A DNA stretch of 64,000 bases from Limnohabitans sp. G3-2 (GTDB lineage Bacteria > Pseudomonadota > Gammaproteobacteria > Burkholderiales > Burkholderiaceae_C): contig NZ_NESG01000006.1 in the NCBI RefSeq assembly GCF_002778275.1, forward strand, positions 62,001-126,000, given 5' to 3'. Under the pieces are notes generated by a model that saw only the letters and a list, made by a program, of their open reading frames with translations, was not told the DNA's origin and did not search any database. How positions within the stretch are numbered: the stretch's first letter is position 1; the number at the start of each line of letters is the position of its first letter. The translations under genes were made by a program, and so were the position numbers. Shown here piece by piece: positions 40,921 to 50,206 of the stretch.

Positions 40921-41151
40921 TCAAAAAATCTGGCGCGGCACATCGGCGGGCAGGCTTTGGGGCGCGTCTTCTTGCAGAGGGAAGTCTGCAAAATGCCCCG
41001 CCAGCGCCAGGCAGTCCTGCGGCCAATCGTGCGCCGCATAAGTGCGGATGATGTCCGCCACCCATCGGCTTTTGGAAACCCCATTCGCTTTGGCGGCTTC
41101 ATCGACCAAGGCTTGGGTGGCATCGTCCAAATACAGCGTGATTTGTGACAT
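40921..41151 (-). CDS. vapB: VapB-type ribbon-helix-helix antitoxin
   Basis: 76 residues. MSQITLYLDDATQALVDEAA is the ribbon-helix-helix DNA-binding half; the C-terminal region (HFADFPLQEDAPQSLP) would wrap the VapC toxin. It should repress the operon together with VapC. A tandem 12-bp repeat lies 20 bp upstream of the start and is a candidate operator. Confidence 0.9.
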   Translation of the reverse strand: MSQITLYLDDATQALVDEAAKANGVSKSRWVADIIRTYAAHDWPQDCLALAGHFADFPLQEDAPQSLPADVPRQIF

Positions 41152-41170
41152 GGTTCAGCTCCAGCGTGGA

Positions 41171-41193
41171 AAGTATATGTGGAAGTATATGTG
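41171..41193 (-). promoter_or_regulatory. Tandem repeat in the vapB promoter, candidate operator/-10 pair
   Basis: AAGTATATGTG occurs twice, at 41171-41181 and 41183-41193. On the minus strand each copy contains TATACT, a good -10 hexamer. Tandem half-sites over a promoter fit autorepression by a ribbon-helix-helix antitoxin. Binding is inferred. Confidence 0.5.
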
Positions 41194-41326
41194 TTTTGTG
41201 TCTGGGTGCCAAATTCAGACGGGACAAGCCAGGCCCAACATGCCGGTCCTGCACAGCCGGGCGCCACCAGCTCACAGGAAGACATGACAGCAAAAAATTT
41301 GGATGGCCACTCGGCAGCGGGTGTGG

Positions 41327-42382
41327 TCACAGCCGTTTGGCACAAACCACTTCCTGCGCCTGCTGCGGGCTTTGCCGTCGGGCCAGCGGACTTTGCTGCA
41401 ACCATTGGTGCAGGTCATGCAGGACTTCGCGGGTTTGCAGCTGGCGCGTCAACAGGTGCCAGCCTTCGGGGTAAACCACAAAGTCCAGCGCTGTGCCGGG
41501 GGCGCCTGCCGCGTTCAGTTGGGTGAGCCAGTCGCAGACCGGCAGGGGAGGAATGATGCGGTCGCGCAGACCATAAAGCACCAGGCTGCGCTGTGGTGGC
41601 AGGGTGTTCAGGTTTTGAGCGCGCCCCATGAGTGCGGTCACCCCGGCCAAGCTGCTGACGCGGGTGGCTTTGATGAAGAGCGGGTCGCGCCCAAGCTCGC
41701 GAGAGACTTCGATGTCGTTGGTGGGGGTGATGCCCAGCGACTGCACGCCCCGGCCTGTGAAGGTCATGTCGGGCGCCACGGCATTCATGAATTGAAGGCT
41801 GAGCCGTTGGTACCAGGGCATGCTTTGAGCCCCCCAGACGGCGGGCGCTTTGAGCACAAGGTGGTCCGCAGCCAAGCCAGGCGACTCACCTGCCGCGACC
41901 CACACCAAGGCGCCGCCCATGCTTTCGCCGATCACCGTGAGTGGTAAGCCCGGGTGCCGTTGGCGCAGTTGCTTCGCAATGTGGCGCAAATCGGCCAAAA
42001 GCGCCTGTGAGCCTGGCCAGATGCCGGGTTCAGGGTTGGCCCCAAAGCCACGTTGGTCATAGGCGTAAACCGTGGCACCGAGTTCGCCCGCCAGGTGCTG
42101 CGCCAATGGCTCGAAAGCCTTGCTGTAGTCGTTGAAGCCGTGCACGCCCAGCACAATGTGCCCAGGGGCAGGCGTGGCCCAGACCCGAGCGGCCAGGCTG
42201 TCGCCCCCGGGCAGATCAAAGCGCATGGGCGTGGCCGCCAGCCCTTGGGCTGGGGTGATTTTGTGGGGTGCCAGGGGTGTGTTCTGCGGTGTCGCAGGCG
42301 CGCTGCAGGCGGCCAAAAAAAGCCAAGCGAGGGTCGCAAGCAGCCGCTGGGCACCAAAGTGGTCAAGCTTGAAAGGGCGCAT
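41327..42382 (-). CDS. Alpha/beta-hydrolase lipoprotein (monoacylglycerol lipase-like)
   Basis: 351 residues. Lipobox LFLAAC with the acylated cysteine at C26, so it is membrane-attached on the periplasmic or outer-membrane side. Then a Hydrolase_4 domain: GHIVLGVHGFNDYSKAF (oxyanion region), nucleophile serine in VIGESMGGAL, and the acid/histidine in LYGLRDRIIPPLP and YPEGWHLLTR. A lipase or esterase on monoacylglycerol-like or phospholipid products is likely. The 388 bp upstream contain no other gene. Confidence 0.88.
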   Translation of the reverse strand: MRPFKLDHFGAQRLLATLAWLFLAACSAPATPQNTPLAPHKITPAQGLAATPMRFDLPGGDSLAARVWATPAPGHIVLGVHGFNDYSKAFEPLAQHLAGELGATVYAYDQRGFGANPEPGIWPGSQALLADLRHIAKQLRQRHPGLPLTVIGESMGGALVWVAAGESPGLAADHLVLKAPAVWGAQSMPWYQRLSLQFMNAVAPDMTFTGRGVQSLGITPTNDIEVSRELGRDPLFIKATRVSSLAGVTALMGRAQNLNTLPPQRSLVLYGLRDRIIPPLPVCDWLTQLNAAGAPGTALDFVVYPEGWHLLTRQLQTREVLHDLHQWLQQSPLARRQSPQQAQEVVCAKRL

Positions 42383-42770
42383 CTGGGGGCCTTGTAGGCA
42401 CGGGGTCCAAAGTGACAGGGATCACACCAGGACCCATTGGCTGAGCCCACGGGGTCCATGCTACCTTGGGACGGCACCGATGCCCCGGCTGGGGCTTGTC
42501 CATCGCGCACAAAAGGGTGACTTTGGGGAAAGCCATCCCCCATGACCTTGCCCCCAAACCCCGTGCCCAAAGCTGTGGATAAGTCCTTGAACAAGCCGGC
42601 CAAGGCGCATGCCTGTTGGGCTGGCGGTGAGTGCCTAAAAAAGCAGCAGTTGCAGGGTTCGCTTCAGGCTCGACCCATGCGCCTGCAAGCGCTTGATTTG
42701 CGGCTATTCTTGTTGCTTTACGCGCGATTTCCAAGCTTGGTTTCCTGTCAGCTGCCTTGACCATTCCCGC
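42383..42770. other. Gene-free 388-bp region between a lipoprotein hydrolase and recC
   Basis: No convincing coding sequence. A short plus-strand frame (42542-42760) has no family features. The only recognisable site is TGTGGATAA at 42574-42582, a perfect match to the DnaA box (TTATCCACA on the other strand). It must contain the divergent promoters of the hydrolase and recC genes, but none stands out. The CCTAAAAAA stretch at 42636 is not followed by a terminator. Confidence 0.5.
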
Positions 42771-45700
42771 ATGACCTCCTCCTTGATCGCTCCCGGCTTC
42801 ATTGCCCTGCACAGCCACCGCTCCGAGGTGCTGGCCGATACCCTCACGGGCTGGCTGCGCACGCACCCTTTGCTGCCGCTCGAGAGCGAAGTGGTGCTGG
42901 TGCAGAGCAACGGCATGGCCGAGTGGATCAAGATCGAGCTGGCGCGTCAGGGGGGGGTGTGCGCCGCCACGCGGGTGGAGCTGCCCTCGCGCTTTTTGTG
43001 GCGCACTTACCGGCAGGTGCTGGGCGCGCACAACGTGCCGCCCGACTCGCCGCTTGACAAACTGCCCATGACCTGGCGGCTGATGGCCTTGCTGCCGGGG
43101 TGTTTGGCAGACCCGGTGTTCCAACCCGTGGCGGGATTCTTGAGAGGCGACGAGCCCGACCGCCTGCTGCAACTGGCCAGCCGACTGGCCGATCTGTTTG
43201 ACCAATACCAGATTTACCGCCCCGACTGGCTGCAAGACTGGGCCGCTGGGCGCCATGTGCTGCGCAAAGCCGCGGGCCAAGATGCGTTGGGTGAAGACCA
43301 ACTTTGGCAGGCCGAGCTGTGGCGGCGCGTGCTCGCCACGCTCGACGAGACCCAGCGCCAGGCCACCCGTCCCGCCCTGCATGCGCGGGCACTGGCGCAC
43401 CTGCAGTCGGGCCAGCCCCTGGCCAGCGCTGTGGCGCGGCGCGTGTCGGTGTTCGGCATGAGCCACATGCCGGGGCAGCTGCTCGAGATGCTGGCGGCGC
43501 TGGCCGCGCACAGCCAGGTGCTGCTGGCCGTGCCCAACCCGTGCCAGTACCACTGGGGCGACATCATCGATGGGCGCGAGTGGCTGCAGGCCGAGCGGCG
43601 ACGTCACGGCTACCGTGGCGAGGCGCTGGCAGGCTTGCCGCTGGCGCAGATGCACCTGCACGCGCCCACGCTCTTGGCGGCATGGGGGCGGCAGGGGCGC
43701 GACTTTATCCGCCAGCTCGACGCCTTTGACGACCTGCAAGCCGCCCAACACATCACGCAGTGGCCACGCCTGGACTTTTTTGACGATGTGCCCGGCGAAG
43801 ACGGCACGCGTTTGCTCGCGCAGCTGCAGCGGCGCATCCGCGACTTGGAGCCGTCGAGCGGTGGCGCCCCAGTCCAGCCTTTGCGCCAGGGCGACGCTTC
43901 GGTCACCTTCGGCGTGGCGCACAGCCCGGTGCGCGAACTCGAAGTGCTGCACGACCAGCTGCTGCAGTGGTTCCACACCCCACTGGGTGATCAGCCTTTG
44001 TCCCCGCGTGACGTGGTGGTCATGGTGCCCGACATCGAGCGCATGGCTGCGGCCATCCGCGCTGTGTTTGGCCAATACAAGCGCAGCGATGCGCGTTTCA
44101 TTCCTTATGACATTGCCGACCTGGGTGCGCAGGCCATCAGTCCACTGATCCAAGCGGTCGAATGGTTGCTGGCCCTGCCGCAGCAGCGCAGCCGCATGAG
44201 CGAGCTGGTCGAGCTGCTCGAAGTGCCTGCGCTCGCGGCCCGCTTTGGTCTGAAAGACGAACACCTGCCCACGCTCACGCGCTGGATGGCGGGCTCGGGC
44301 ATCCGCTGGGGCCTGACGGCCGAGCACCGCGCGGGCCTGGGGCTGGGCGTGTGCGGCGACGACAACTCGGCGCTGTTTGGCGTGCAGCGCATGCTCATGG
44401 GCTATGCCTGCGGGGCCGACCCTGTTGACTCAGAGGGCGCCGCATCGGGCGTGTCGCCTTATGCCGAAGTCGGCAGGCTGGACGCCGAACTGGCGGGGTC
44501 GCTGGCGCACCTGCTGCAGGCCCTGATCGACTGGTGGCAAATCGGCTCCCAAAGCGCCACGCCCGCACAGTGGGCCGAGCGCAGCCGCGCCATGCTGACG
44601 GCGCTGTTCAAGCCGCGCGACGACAACGACCGCCAGGCCCTGGCAGCGCTCGACCAAGCACTGAACGACTGGGTGCGGGCTTGCGACGAAGCGGGTTTCG
44701 TGGATGAAGTGCCGCTGGCCGTGGCCCGATCGGCTTGGCTCGAAGCGTTGAATGCTCCCCGGCTGGAGCAGCGTTTTCGCGCTGGCGGCGTGACGTTTTG
44801 CACGCTGATGCCGATGCGGGCGATCCCGTTCAAGGCGGTGTGTCTGCTGGGCATGAACGACGGCGACTACCCGCGCCGCAGTCCGCGTGCCGACTTTGAC
44901 CTGATGGGCCTGCCGGGCATGGCACGCCCCGGCGACCGCTCGCGCCGCGACGACGACCGGCAGCTCATGCTCGAAGCGCTGCTGTCGGCACGGCAGGTGT
45001 TGTATGTGAGCTGGAGCGGCCGCAGTGTGCGCGACAACAGCGAGCAACCGCCCTCGGTGCTGGTGTCGCAGTTGCGCGACGAGATTGACCTGCTCTGGGG
45101 CCAAGACACGGCCCAAGGCCTGACCACCGTGCACCCGCTGCAACCGTTCAGCCGTGCTTACTTTGAAGAGGGCAGTGGTTTGCAGACCTATGCCAAAGAG
45201 TGGCGGGCGGCGCAGATGGACAGGCTTGCTCAGACAGATCATTTGTGGGAGGCCGCCCCCGCGGCCGAATGTCTCGCAGCATCAGATCCAACAGACATTC
45301 GCGAGCAGGGGCTCGCTCCCACAGAAGATGGCGCTGCGTTTTGGGGTGGGAGGCCGCCCCCGCGGCCGAATGCAGGCGGACCCGATGCGGACATTCGTGC
45401 GCAGAGGCGCGCTCCCACGGGAGATGGCGCTGCGTTTTGGGGTGGGAGGCCGCCCCTGCGGCCGAATGCAGGCGGACCCGATGCGGACATTCGCGCGCAG
45501 GGACTCGCTCCCACAGGGAATTCCGGTTTGTTGCCAGTATGGGAGTCCGCCAACGGCGTACCCGTCATCACCTTGCTGCAACTGGCCCGCCTCCTGCGCA
45601 AACCTGTGGCTGCGTTTTTCCGCGAGCGGCTGCAGGTGCATTTGGAGGACGAGCGCAGCGCGCTGCATGACGAAGAACTGTTTGGTTTAGGGGGGCTGGA

Positions 45701-46538
45701 CTTGTACCAGCTGCTCGACCACGAACTGCAGCACGTGCCTGCGGATTTGAGCGCAGATGAACTGCCCAGCCATGCAGCGCGTGTGGTGCAGCAGCTGCGT
45801 CAGGCCGGCGCTTTGCCGCTGGCCGGTGTGGGCACGCTCGAAGCCCAAAAGCTCACCCACATGTTGCAGACCCAGCTGGCCGCTGCGCTGCGCGAGCGCG
45901 CGGCCTACCCCGAAGCGGGCGAGCGCGTGCTGATCGACCAAGCCTATCCGCCGATGCACCCTCAAGTGGGTTTGCAGGACGCGCTGGGCGGCGTGCTGGC
46001 GGGCGAAGGTGGGCAACTCCTTTTGAGTCTGCGCGCCAACGACGTGGCAGACCTCCAACCCAAAAAACCTTTGGCCAGACCTGAAAAACTCATCGACATC
46101 TGGCTGCAGTCGCTGGCCGCTGCCGCCATGGGGCATTCACTGCACTGCGTGGTGGTGGGCCGCAACGCCGTTGTGCGTGTGCCCCCGCAAGACCCCGATG
46201 CGGCGCGTGCCCAGTTGCAGACCCTGCTGGCCACCTGGGCCGAGGGCATGCGTTGGCCGCTGCCCCTGCCGCCCGGCGTCGCCTTGCAGTGGCTCAAAGA
46301 CCCCCACAACCTCAATGCCTTGGCCGATGCCTACGAAGGCAGCGACTTCAAGAGCGCAGAAAAAGACAAAGACCCGGCCCTGGCCCGCACCTATCCCACG
46401 GTGCAAGACTTGCTGGCCACGGGCGCACTCGAGCGTTTGGCGCAGGCGGTGTATGCGCCCCTCAAGGACTGGGCGGCGCAGGCGCATGTCGAGCTCTTGC
46501 CCGGTGCGCCAGCAGACGATGAAGGGGACGAGGCATGA
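42771..46538 (+). CDS. recC: Exodeoxyribonuclease V gamma subunit, with a REP-derived in-frame insertion
   Basis: 1255 residues; E. coli RecC has about 1120. RecC recognises Chi and splits the duplex for RecB and RecD. The N-terminal inactive helicase-like domains are intact (VVLVQSNGMAEWIKIELAR; SVFGMSHMPGQLLEML), and the GVTFCTLMPMRAIPFKAV and LLGMNDGDYPR segments are family motifs. Residues about 825-915 are unlike any RecC: proline-, glycine- and arginine-rich, three times repeated (GAAFWGGRPP, GGPDADIRA, APTGDGAAFW), and encoded by a 270-bp array of REP-like palindromes. Conserved sequence resumes at VPVITLLQLARLLRKPVAAF. The insertion keeps frame, so the protein may work with a long loop. 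The ATG/stop overlap with recB is 4 bp. Confidence 0.93.
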   Translation: MTSSLIAPGFIALHSHRSEVLADTLTGWLRTHPLLPLESEVVLVQSNGMAEWIKIELARQGGVCAATRVELPSRFLWRTYRQVLGAHNVPPDSPLDKLPMTWRLMALLPGCLADPVFQPVAGFLRGDEPDRLLQLASRLADLFDQYQIYRPDWLQDWAAGRHVLRKAAGQDALGEDQLWQAELWRRVLATLDETQRQATRPALHARALAHLQSGQPLASAVARRVSVFGMSHMPGQLLEMLAALAAHSQVLLAVPNPCQYHWGDIIDGREWLQAERRRHGYRGEALAGLPLAQMHLHAPTLLAAWGRQGRDFIRQLDAFDDLQAAQHITQWPRLDFFDDVPGEDGTRLLAQLQRRIRDLEPSSGGAPVQPLRQGDASVTFGVAHSPVRELEVLHDQLLQWFHTPLGDQPLSPRDVVVMVPDIERMAAAIRAVFGQYKRSDARFIPYDIADLGAQAISPLIQAVEWLLALPQQRSRMSELVELLEVPALAARFGLKDEHLPTLTRWMAGSGIRWGLTAEHRAGLGLGVCGDDNSALFGVQRMLMGYACGADPVDSEGAASGVSPYAEVGRLDAELAGSLAHLLQALIDWWQIGSQSATPAQWAERSRAMLTALFKPRDDNDRQALAALDQALNDWVRACDEAGFVDEVPLAVARSAWLEALNAPRLEQRFRAGGVTFCTLMPMRAIPFKAVCLLGMNDGDYPRRSPRADFDLMGLPGMARPGDRSRRDDDRQLMLEALLSARQVLYVSWSGRSVRDNSEQPPSVLVSQLRDEIDLLWGQDTAQGLTTVHPLQPFSRAYFEEGSGLQTYAKEWRAAQMDRLAQTDHLWEAAPAAECLAASDPTDIREQGLAPTEDGAAFWGGRPPPRPNAGGPDADIRAQRRAPTGDGAAFWGGRPPLRPNAGGPDADIRAQGLAPTGNSGLLPVWESANGVPVITLLQLARLLRKPVAAFFRERLQVHLEDERSALHDEELFGLGGLDLYQLLDHELQHVPADLSADELPSHAARVVQQLRQAGALPLAGVGTLEAQKLTHMLQTQLAAALRERAAYPEAGERVLIDQAYPPMHPQVGLQDALGGVLAGEGGQLLLSLRANDVADLQPKKPLARPEKLIDIWLQSLAAAAMGHSLHCVVVGRNAVVRVPPQDPDAARAQLQTLLATWAEGMRWPLPLPPGVALQWLKDPHNLNALADAYEGSDFKSAEKDKDPALARTYPTVQDLLATGALERLAQAVYAPLKDWAAQAHVELLPGAPADDEGDEA
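45245..45514 (-). repeat. Three tandem REP-like pairs inside recC (270 bp, 90 codons)
   Basis: Pairs start at 45245, 45346 and 45442 (spacing 101 and 96 bp). Each has a class B palindrome on the plus strand (GTGGGA head, stem GGCCGC/GCGGCC, loop CCCC or CCCT, tail GAATG) and, about 40 bp on, an inverted class A palindrome (ends CGCTCCCAC). The first class A copy has a perfect GCGAGC/GCTCGC stem; the second and third are mismatched. The spacer between pairs 1-2 and 2-3 (GATGGCGCTGCGTTTTGG) is identical. The total is a multiple of three and stop-free in the recC frame. Confidence 0.93.
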
Positions 46539-49500
46539 GTACGGCGCACGCGCTCAACCCCCACAGCTTTCCGCTGCGCGGCAGCCACCTGATCGAGGCG
46601 AGCGCCGGGACGGGCAAGACCTGGACGATTGCCGCGCTGTACGTGCGCCTGGTGCTGGGCCATGGCGATGCGGGCAGCGCACCCATGCGGCCCATGCTGC
46701 CGCAAGACGTGCTGGTCATGACCTTCACCCGCGCCGCCACCCGTGAGCTGTCAGACCGCATCCGCGCCCGCCTGACCGAGGCGGCGCAGGTGTTCCGAGG
46801 CATCGCCAAAACGGACGACGACTTTCTGAACCAACTCCAGAGCGAATACGGCGAAGGCGAGCCGCGCGAACAAGCGGCCTATCGGCTGGCACTGGCCGCG
46901 CAGGCCATGGACGACGCGGCCGTTTACACCATCGACGCCTGGTGCCAGCGCATGCTGCGCGAACACGCTTTTGACAGCGGCAGCCTGTTTGAAGAGCAGC
47001 TGGTCGGCGACGAAGCCGCGCTGCGCCTCCTAGCCGTGCAGGACTATTGGCGTCTGCAGCTCTACCCCATGGCCACAGCGCTGGTGGCGCAGGTGCAGCG
47101 CGTCTGGCGCGACGTGCCCGCGCTCGACAAGGACATGCGGGCCCTGATGGCGGTGCCGCTGCCCGACCCCGCACCCGGCACGCTGGCGCAGGCCTTCGGT
47201 GCGGCGCTGGCCGAGCGCGATGCGCAGCTGCCAGCGCTCAAGCAAGGCTGGGTTGAAAAGGCCGACCACTTGCTGGGCTGGATCGAGGGGCAGCTGGCCC
47301 CGAAAAAACACGGCTGGAATGGCACTCTTTTGCAGCTTGGCCGATCTCAGAAATGGCTGGAATCACTGAAGACATGGGCGCAAAGTGATGGTGATTTCAA
47401 AGCGCTGAAAGATGCGATGGGCAAAGGCTGGGACCGTTTCACGCCAGAAGGTCTTCTGGCGTGCCGGAAAAATGGCGATGAGGTGGCGTGGCCTCCAGAA
47501 AGCCCGGCCTATGCGCAACTTCTGGAAGGACTTCAGGCCTTGCCCGAACCCGCACAAGCCGCCCGCCTGCACGCCCGCACGCATGTGCTGCAGCGCCTGG
47601 CCGAGCTGAAGAAACGCAGTGGTCTGTTCGGCTTTGCCGACATGCTGCAGCGCCTCGATGTGGCGCTGGCCGATCCGGACTCGGGCGAGCGACTGGCGCA
47701 GCGCCTGCGCGAGCAGTTCCCGGTGGCCATGATCGACGAGTTCCAGGACACCTCGCCGCTGCAGTTCCGCATTTTTGACCGCATCTACCGCACAGCCGAG
47801 AACCGGCAAGACGCCGCCTTGTTGTTGATCGGTGACCCCAAGCAATCGATCTACGGTTTTCGCGGTGCCGACATCCACAGCTACATGGCCGCGCGCCGCG
47901 CCACCGCAGGCCGTCACCATGTGCTGGGCACCAATTACCGATCCACCCAAGCGGTGGTGGATGTGGTCAACCGCTGGTTCCAAATCTCTGACGATGCTTT
48001 TGCTTACCGTCAGGGCGTCGACGACCCGCTGCCTTTCCAGCCCGTCAAGGCCAAGGGCCGCAGCGAAGTGTTCACGACGCGTGGGGGTGCGGTCAAAGCC
48101 ATGACCTTGGTGCACGACGTCACACTGCGCAGCCAGCGCGATGCGCAGACCCATTTGTCGGCCCTGTGTGCCGAGCAGATCGTGGCCTGGCTGGGTGACC
48201 CGCAGGCCCGCTTTGTGGATCCGAAAAAGGGCGATCAGCCGCTGCAGCCCAAAGACATTGCCGTGCTGGTGCGCACAGGCAAAGAGGCCGCTGCTGTGCG
48301 CGACGCCTTGCGCGTGCGGGGTGTGGCTTCGGTGTACCTGTCGGACCGCGACTCGGTGTTTGCCAGCGACGAAGCGCAGGACCTTTGCCTGTGGCTGCGC
48401 GGCGTGGCCGAGCCGCAAGACATGCGCCGCGTGCGCGCCGCTTTGGGCACGCGCACGGTGGGCCTGTCGCTGGCCGAGTTGCACGAACTGGCCACACACG
48501 ATGAAGTGCTGGACCTGCGTTCCGAGCAAATGCGCGAGCTGCGCGGGGTTTGGCAAGGGCAGGGCGTTTTGGCCATGCTGCGCCAGTCGCTGCATGTGTT
48601 GCACCTGGCCGGACGCTGGCGCGGCCAGAGCGACGGCGAGCGCCGCCTGACCAATGTGCTGCACCTGGCCGAGCTGCTGCAAACCGCCAGCAGCCAGCAG
48701 GGTGGCGAGCAGGCCCTGATCCGCTGGCTGGCCCAGCAGATCGAGGAGGTCAAGGCGGGCGGTGCAGGCGACAGCGAAGACCAGACTGTGCGGCTGGAGA
48801 GCGACGAAGACCTGGTCAAGGTCATCACCATCCATGCCAGCAAAGGCTTGGAGTACCCGGTGGTGTGCCTGCCCTTTGCGCACAGCCACCGCATGATGGA
48901 AGCCCACAAAACCCCGGTGTTGCAGCGCGATGACGGCGCGGGCGAGCGGCCTTGGACTTTGGACTTTGACAAGAACGACACAGCGGCGGCCGACCGCGAC
49001 CGACTGCGTGAAGACCTGCGCCTGTGGTACGTGGGGCTCACGCGGGCGCGGCATGCGCTGTGGGTGGGTTGGAGCCCGGTCACGCGGGGCTCGGGCAAAA
49101 GCTGCGTGAACCACGACAGCGCGGCTGGCCATTTGCTGGGTCAGGGCCAGGCATTCGAGGCCGCCGACTGGTTGCCTCAACTGGCAGCCCTTGAAACCGA
49201 TGCGGATGCGCAGCGCTTGTCGGTGCAACGGGTGAGCGCGAGCGAAGCGGTGCCGATCACGGTCTGGCAGCGCGCCCCCCGCACCACCGGACTGCGCGAT
49301 GCGCTGAGCTGCACCGCCCGCATTGACAAGTCGTGGACCATTGCGAGTTTCTCGCGCCTGACGCGTGACCTGTCTTCGCAAGCCCTCGCGCCCATGAGCA
49401 TGCACCTGGCCGCGCCGCGCCCGGCCGATGACGAACCGCCCGAAGACGCACAGACGCTGCCCACGCCTGCAGCCCCTGCGGGCTCGGTGGCCCCTTGGCA

Positions 49501-50206
49501 CGGCTTTGCCAAAGGCCCGAGCGCAGGCAACTTTTTGCACGACCAGCTCGAATGGTTGGCGGCCGATGGTTTTGTGCTCGACGCATCCAAGGCCGAGCGC
49601 CTGAAAAAACGCTGCGACAACGCAGGCTACAAAACCCAGGCCGACGACGTGGTGCAATGGCTCACCCGAGTGGTGGCGCAACCCTTGCGCGGGCCAGCTC
49701 GCCCGCTCAATGCGCTGGGCGCCTTGCTGCCCGAGATGGAGTTCTGGCTGCCTGCCGAGCGGCTGCACGCCCGCGAGGTGGACGCCCTGTGCCAGCAGTA
49801 CCTTTTGCCCGGTGTGAGCCGCCCGCAACTGCCCGACGCGCAACTGCACGGCATGCTGATGGGCTTTGCCGACTTGGTGTTCGAGCACGGCGGGCGCTAC
49901 TGGGTGCTCGACTACAAATCCAACCACTTGGGTGACGATGACGCGGCTTACACCGCGCAGGCGCTCGATGCCGCCATGGCCCATCACCGCTACGAGGTGC
50001 AGGCCGCGATTTACATGCTGGCGCTGCACCGCCTGCTGAGCGCTCGCCTGGGTGAGGCCTACGATCCGGCGCAGCAACTGGGCGGCGCGGTGTACCTGTT
50101 CTTGCGCGGCATCGACGGGCCGGCAGGCGGCTGCTGCACCTTGCCTGCGCCGCTCGAATTGCTCGACGGCCTAGACGCCATGCTCCATGCCGAGGTGAAA
50201 GCATGA
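46535..50206 (+). CDS. recB: Exodeoxyribonuclease V beta subunit
   Basis: 1223 residues. UvrD-type helicase: Walker A ASAGTGKT at 22-29, motif Ia VMTFTRAATRELSDRI, Walker B AMIDEFQDTSPLQFRIF near 398, motif III LLIGDPKQSIYGFRGAD, motif V VITIHASKGLEYPVVCLPF and motif VI YVGLTRARHALW. A C-terminal nuclease domain has the catalytic D-Y-K motif in YWVLDYKSNHLGDD at about 1122, which also identifies it as RecB rather than another UvrD relative. It is the 3'-5' motor and only nuclease of RecBCD. ATGA overlaps with recC and recD couple all three genes. Confidence 0.96.
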   Translation: MSTAHALNPHSFPLRGSHLIEASAGTGKTWTIAALYVRLVLGHGDAGSAPMRPMLPQDVLVMTFTRAATRELSDRIRARLTEAAQVFRGIAKTDDDFLNQLQSEYGEGEPREQAAYRLALAAQAMDDAAVYTIDAWCQRMLREHAFDSGSLFEEQLVGDEAALRLLAVQDYWRLQLYPMATALVAQVQRVWRDVPALDKDMRALMAVPLPDPAPGTLAQAFGAALAERDAQLPALKQGWVEKADHLLGWIEGQLAPKKHGWNGTLLQLGRSQKWLESLKTWAQSDGDFKALKDAMGKGWDRFTPEGLLACRKNGDEVAWPPESPAYAQLLEGLQALPEPAQAARLHARTHVLQRLAELKKRSGLFGFADMLQRLDVALADPDSGERLAQRLREQFPVAMIDEFQDTSPLQFRIFDRIYRTAENRQDAALLLIGDPKQSIYGFRGADIHSYMAARRATAGRHHVLGTNYRSTQAVVDVVNRWFQISDDAFAYRQGVDDPLPFQPVKAKGRSEVFTTRGGAVKAMTLVHDVTLRSQRDAQTHLSALCAEQIVAWLGDPQARFVDPKKGDQPLQPKDIAVLVRTGKEAAAVRDALRVRGVASVYLSDRDSVFASDEAQDLCLWLRGVAEPQDMRRVRAALGTRTVGLSLAELHELATHDEVLDLRSEQMRELRGVWQGQGVLAMLRQSLHVLHLAGRWRGQSDGERRLTNVLHLAELLQTASSQQGGEQALIRWLAQQIEEVKAGGAGDSEDQTVRLESDEDLVKVITIHASKGLEYPVVCLPFAHSHRMMEAHKTPVLQRDDGAGERPWTLDFDKNDTAAADRDRLREDLRLWYVGLTRARHALWVGWSPVTRGSGKSCVNHDSAAGHLLGQGQAFEAADWLPQLAALETDADAQRLSVQRVSASEAVPITVWQRAPRTTGLRDALSCTARIDKSWTIASFSRLTRDLSSQALAPMSMHLAAPRPADDEPPEDAQTLPTPAAPAGSVAPWHGFAKGPSAGNFLHDQLEWLAADGFVLDASKAERLKKRCDNAGYKTQADDVVQWLTRVVAQPLRGPARPLNALGALLPEMEFWLPAERLHAREVDALCQQYLLPGVSRPQLPDAQLHGMLMGFADLVFEHGGRYWVLDYKSNHLGDDDAAYTAQALDAAMAHHRYEVQAAIYMLALHRLLSARLGEAYDPAQQLGGAVYLFLRGIDGPAGGCCTLPAPLELLDGLDAMLHAEVKA

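Noticed and set aside
42574-42582. Replication origin before recC
   Set aside because: Only one DnaA box is seen, without an AT-rich unwinding region, dnaA, dnaN or gyrB. A single 9-mer can occur by chance.
42363-44327. 654-codon open frame antisense to recC
   Set aside because: recC is certain on the plus strand here. High GC content makes long antisense frames common, and the translation is full of low-complexity His/Gln/Arg with no family motif.
45245-45514. CRISPR array in recC or after recD
   Set aside because: Repeats are palindromic pairs with similar, not unique, spacers, and irregular period. No cas genes are present. REP/BIME structure explains them.
47363-50077. 904-codon open frame antisense to recB
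   Set aside because: Shadow of recB. No recognisable domain, and the plus-strand helicase and nuclease motifs cover the whole span.
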